Below are positions 8,357 through 11,969 of a stretch of 11,969 nt of DNA, one piece after another (the stretch's first letter is position 1; every line of letters starts with the position of its first letter). The position numbers were made by a program, and so were the translations under genes. The notes below the pieces were generated by a model, which saw only the letters and a list, made by a program, of their open reading frames with translations, made no database searches and was not told the DNA's origin. The DNA lies in NCBI RefSeq assembly GCF_025766255.1, contig NW_026516961.1:1-11969 (forward strand). Direction: 5' to 3'. This DNA is from Zychaea mexicana. Its lineage: Eukaryota; Mucoromycota; Mucoromycetes; Mucorales; Lichtheimiaceae.

Positions 8357-10577
8357 CAATATTTGACATGATTATGTCGCTTGCGATCAATGGTCTTTTC
8401 AATGACATGATCAAGGTTTTCAGCAGTGGGACTAACTCTGTTGCGTTTGCTAATGATTATCATCGCGGATGCATCGGATTGCTTGCAATGATGGTAAAAG
8501 TGATGGGTGACATTCTTGATTTGGCTAAGGCTCGTAAGATATGCAGGAATGTCCTTGATACATAATGGCATTCTGATTGTGACAAGCTCTTCCATCAGAT
8601 ACAGACCATCGGCCTTGAGTTCTATAAGATAGTATGTCAAATTTGGACCTAGAGCATTGAGTTAAGTATGGATATTCTTTTAAAAGAGAAGAATTCCCAA
8701 GGATTTACTAACTACATATATGCCAAGGCTAGCTTGTAACTTGTGTTCATCAATTGTATCTTTGCAGAAGTGTCCAAGTCGCAACAAGTCCATATTTGTT
8801 TGATAATGGTTGTCGTATTCAGCAGCCGATTTCACTTCTCCCTATTTAATGCTGATTTCGAAATTATTGTCCATCAATGTTGAAATGATACAGTCGGGCC
8901 GTCGATTTGCCAAAGAAAAGGATCGCTTATTTGCAGGGACAGTGGTTGGCCTAAATCAGAAGGTGCTCGTTAAATAAAAAGATACCATATACGTTGTAAT
9001 AACTTACCAAAGTATTTGGGTGTTCGTCTCATCATCATCGAATAAAGGTTGCAAGGCTGGTGCCAAATATCGGGTGCAATAGTTATTTTCTGATGTGTCG
9101 TTCATGACGTGATCTGAGGGCAAGGATAGACATCTAATAATATGTCATAAGCACACAATTCATCCATACTACAAGCAAGACTTACAATTGATGGATGGAC
9201 ATGATAATCTTTTTATCCAGGTCGTCAATATCCAGATCGTCAACTGCACTTAACAAACTCGTGATCTTGGCATACGTATCCAGCCTGCTTCGCCTTCCAT
9301 AATAAAAATCCTACATACAAAGACACGTAAGCCCAAAATGATGATATAGTGAAGGAATAAAGAATGGCGTGTTTCTCTTATTTGATAGCTTACCCAAACA
9401 ATTTCCATCAATTTGACCATCACATTGTTGGGGAACTTGACTGTTGTATCAAATGGTCGAAGCAATTTTTTCACAAGGTCATTGTTGAAGAACTTTCTTG
9501 ATTCAGGGTGCATACGACCTTTGTTCACCAATAAAACCGATGCAAGAGATCTATAAAAACGTTAGCGACTGATTGCGAAAATTAAATACAACATACTAAC
9601 AATAGATGATGAATGTCACGTTCCATCGTCAGTGTGGTGGCCTTTATACGATCCAAGACGAACAATTGATACTCATAAAATTTCATAATACGTCGATGGC
9701 GTCGATGATCAACCGGTCAGATGCAATGGGTGCACGAACATTCTGTGAAATAGAACTCAAAGGAAATTCTTCTGTATTACTGGATGGCGGTGATATGTCG
9801 TTGGCTTCGGAGTCACTGCTGGTACAAATAAACACACGTTGAATGAAAAGAGAAAGTGGATGTGCCGTTTTTTGTTTCTATACCTTGTAGTTTCAATATT
9901 TGATGTTGAAGCACGATTGCATTCGTCTTCTTCATCCAAATCGCCATCAGCCGAGCGCTTTGCAGGAACTAAAAAGTATGTTCAATCATTATCTGATGTT
10001 CGTGGAGAGTAGAGATCAAGAAGCATACTTGTAGAACTAGTTGCATGAATTACTCGTTGACCTTCCGCCGCCGCTGGCTCTGCAGATACCACCAATAAGT
10101 CGAGCGCTTGTTCTTTGAAGGTATGTGCCAAGTTCCTCTGCAAATACATAAAGTTATCAGCAACAAGCGTCAAATGAAATATCTATTAGCACATACCCTC
10201 CTGTTTACTTCAACCATGATTGTGTCCCATCGCAAACGATCATATGCAACTTTTTTGCTGCTGTGGAACCACATTGGATGAGTATCAATCTAATGTGAGC
10301 AACTGCTCTCTCACCTCTGAATATCTCTGTTGTCGTCTTCAAGTAGTTCCTTGTACCGATTGAGCCAGATCCCATGAAGACGTGCTGCGCTATTTGCCAC
10401 TAAACCGACCGACCATAGTGCAATGTCATTTTGGTGTTCTCTGATAAAGCTTGGGAATCTTGGACACCTGTGCGTTTGTAGAAAGTCTTTCAGCTCTAAG
10501 CAACGCATTAGTTGTTGAACGTATACTTTGATTGTGACGATTCCAGTATTACCGTCTTCTCCCGGGTATGCTGACAT
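8356..10577 (-). pseudogene. Ten-exon gene of unknown function, predicted PD-(D/E)XK nuclease-like C-terminal domain, one frameshift and one nonsense codon
   Basis: Exons: 10577-10315, 10260-10197, 10137-10029, 9968-9884, 9818-9601, 9550-9394, 9310-9186, 9133-9008, 8950-8709, 8648-8356; about 560 codons. All nine introns are GT..AG, 50-83 bp, and every junction keeps phase. Landmarks: NTGIVTIKVYVQQLMRCLEL near the start, an acidic linker (GDLDEEDE), KFYEYQLFVLDRIK, KFFNNDLVKKLLRPFDTT, then RPDCII...GEVK, a helix with RLGHFCKDTID, VVSPNLTYYLIELKADGLY and a basic end (DRKRHNHVKY). The Pro-Asp (8898-8893), Glu and Lys (8838-8830) with a following helix and strands suit a PD-(D/E)XK fold; that is inference. 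TGA at 9685-9683 needs a one-base shift near 9690, and TAG at 8844-8842 interrupts the domain. The start is provisional; an upstream exon may exist. It resembles dispersed Mucorales proteins as I recall them. Confidence 0.75.
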
Positions 10578-11073
10578 TGTAGACGACAAAGAGCAGAAGC
10601 TCCCCAGCTACAGGATTATGCATACATTTTCTGCTACTGGGCTGACATTGAAAGTTGGCATATGGGAGTACAGCTATTGGTGGATGGGAAGAGTTGCTTC
10701 AGTAAATGGTGCAACAGGTATTCGTAAATGGACAGCAACATGTGCCAAATATCAGTCATTCCCAAAATACGAGACAACAAGATGTATTATTCAACCGCTA
10801 CTGGTGCCGTAGCAATCCTTTTGCCATTTAGTTACTATCTATTCCCCACATTTTCCTTTCTTTGTCACCTCCATCATTACAACGATATCTATTCCATCTT
10901 CGTGTGTCACAATCCATAAACCAGCGTCATAAAATGCGCAATGTGCCAAGCATTGCAAGTTGGCTTTTCATATTTCTACCTTGGAGCAGCCCAATATCTT
11001 AAAAACTATATGCGCAAAAGGCTTTATATTCAAATTGATAGGGTATGGGCGAAACATATATAATTGTACCGTT
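10578..11073. other. Spacer upstream of the ten-exon gene
   Basis: No convincing exon is seen. The minus strand holds short open pieces (MDCDTRRWNRYRCNDGG from about 10918; MAKGLLRHQ near 10828; the stretch just above 10577 after a CTGTAG acceptor-like site) which could be 5' exons, but no junction pair gave a clean frame. A TATAAAG lies near 11028 on the minus strand. The plus-strand ORF at 10528-10812 is partly antisense to exon 1 and looks like a shadow. Confidence 0.4.
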
Positions 11074-11439
11074 CTATTTTTGGTTTCTGCTATCATAATC
11101 ATCCTTCATCCTCCATGATTGCAAAATAGCTGCTCCATGCATTGAATCGCGTATTTTGATACCACCCATGGCTGTACAACACCTTTCGTCATAGACATAA
11201 GTTCTTGACTCGATTCCATCCAATCCATCATCATCCTCAGCCGCATCCACGTGATATGATCCATCTTCCCTGTTGACAACGCGACAAATAGGCAAAGCGA
11301 CATTCAAGTACTTCTTCCTCATCGCTGCACTTATTGCATCCATACATCCATAACATTGCAAATCCAATATGTTGGTTGAAAAGAGCCACGTGATCGCTTG
11401 CTGATGTACTTTCTTTTTCCCATCCGGCTGTTGATCCAT
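11074..11439 (-). CDS. Hypothetical protein, 121 codons
   Basis: The ATG at 11439 follows a stop four codons further up; the frame also opens at a CAATAG acceptor-like site near 11460, so this may be an internal or last exon. The product begins MDQQPDGKKKVHQQ and continues TWLFSTNILDLQCYGCMDAI. It has a Cys-containing middle (CYGC, PICRVV, ERCC), a run of acidic residues (AAEDDDGLDG) and a charged end. No signal peptide, membrane segment or catalytic motif is recognised. A diverged relative of its N-terminal part lies at 11890-11969, so it belongs to a locally duplicated family. The function is unknown. Confidence 0.4.
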   Translation of the reverse strand: MDQQPDGKKKVHQQAITWLFSTNILDLQCYGCMDAISAAMRKKYLNVALPICRVVNREDGSYHVDAAEDDDGLDGIESRTYVYDERCCTAMGGIKIRDSMHGAAILQSWRMKDDYDSRNQK

Positions 11440-11595
11440 CTCTTTCTTGGTCACTTTCTATTGCAGCTCAACCAGGTGGAGATTGCTTGTATTGCGGTGT
11501 ACATGATAGCTGATATGGCACACCATCCATTGGAATCCATGTGCACCAAAGTATGTTGTTGCATGTAACTTGAGACAATGGGGTCAAAGCCTTGC

Positions 11596-11830
11596 TAATG
11601 CAACTGCTGTTGCATTTGGTTGTGGAGGAAGAGAAGTGTTCAAGACCTGAGCTGTAGTAGAATGACAAGGCTGTGAACGCTGTTTGTGACAATGAAGAAC
11701 TTGCTGATAGCAACTGTTGCAATGAACGCTGTTATGTTTGGTTATGGTAGACGAGAATGCAAGACATTGTGTGTAGTATCGAGAAAGGCGTGTGTTGTAG
11801 TAGAGTGACAGGAAGGCTGTGTACACGCCA
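11596..11830. repeat. Degenerate direct duplication
   Basis: About 11600-11680 and about 11724-11830 share ordered blocks: GCTGTTGCATTTGGTTGTGG against GCTGTTATGTTTGGTTATGG, TAGTAGAATGACAAGGCTGTG against TAGTAGAGTGACAGGAAGGCTGTG, and GAACGC/TACACGC after them. The spacing differs between the copies. No protein-coding frame survives across both. It lies between the two related ORF copies and may belong to the same duplicated segment. Confidence 0.45.
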
Positions 11831-11889
11831 TGAACTCGCCATTCATTTCCGGCTGACGATGTATCAAGTAACTGAAAAGACATTCCAAC

Positions 11890-11969
11890 TTGATTGTATC
11901 CATCCACCCATCATAACCATTGCAAGCTCAAAATGTTGATTGAAAGTGCCATGCGATTGCTGCTTCCTT
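11890..11969 (-). pseudogene. Diverged, broken copy of the 11074-11439 ORF (edge-truncated)
   Basis: On the minus strand this stretch reads EAAIAWHFQSTF, stop, ACNGYDGWMDTI, which parallels QQAITWLFSTNILDLQCYGCMDAI in the neighbour. The DNA resemblance is visible over about 75 bases, for example AAAATGTTGATTGAAA here against CCAATATGTTGGTTGAAA near 11370. The in-frame TGA and the lack of clear similarity beyond about 11880 suggest a decayed duplicate; the rest would lie right of the window. Confidence 0.5.

Noticed and set aside
8302..8565. 87-codon plus-strand ORF
   Set aside because: It is antisense to the last exon of the ten-exon gene, which has splice, phase and polyadenylation support.
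9551..9596. GTATGT donor four bases downstream for intron 5 of the ten-exon gene
   Set aside because: It puts exon 6 out of frame with an early stop. GTTAGT at 9600 restores the coding frame.
10528..10812. 94-codon plus-strand ORF
   Set aside because: It partly overlaps exon 1 of the minus-strand gene in antisense and lacks any motif. I cannot fully exclude a short plus-strand gene.

Overview
The window looks like a filamentous fungus, most likely Mucorales or a relative. The signs are AT-rich intergenic DNA, genes split by many 50-85 bp GT..AG introns with CTAAC/TTAAC-type branch sites, and proteins resembling dispersed Mucorales families as I remember them. No bacterial operon or RNA gene is visible. 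The taxonomic call is inference, not a search result.

Layout. Positions 1-78 (-) hold the first 26 codons of a gene running off the left edge, with a TATA-like box behind it. Positions 79-1524 are noncoding apart from a 137 bp MITE-like inverted-repeat unit (483-619). Positions 1525-6974 form a nearly complete 5.45 kb Mutator-like DNA transposon (MULE). It has two 1.34 kb terminal inverted repeats more than 99% alike, each ending in an imperfect hairpin, around a minus-strand transposase gene (5312-3020). I could rebuild that gene as three exons: a C-H zinc-type N-terminal motif, a DDE core with CxxH, and a SWIM zinc finger created by splicing. It carries two apparent one-base frameshifts near its start. 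No target-site duplication is visible.

Positions 7113-7819 are about 2.5 copies of a 278 bp tandem repeat. Positions 7820-8350 are essentially empty. Positions 10577-8356 (-) are a ten-exon gene whose nine junctions all keep phase; its C-terminal part has an RPD...GEVK arrangement that fits a PD-(D/E)XK nuclease-like fold. It is interrupted by one frameshift and by a TAG two codons before the glutamate of GEVK. Positions 11439-11074 (-) are a 121-codon ORF of unknown function, with a diverged, broken relative at the right edge (11890-11969) and a degenerate short duplication between.

The transposon and the ten-exon gene share no visible feature, and nothing shows that they work together. Nearly all differences between the two TIR copies are small indels, and three of the four coding lesions look like one-base losses. 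Uncorrected long-read errors are therefore a real alternative to pseudogenisation.
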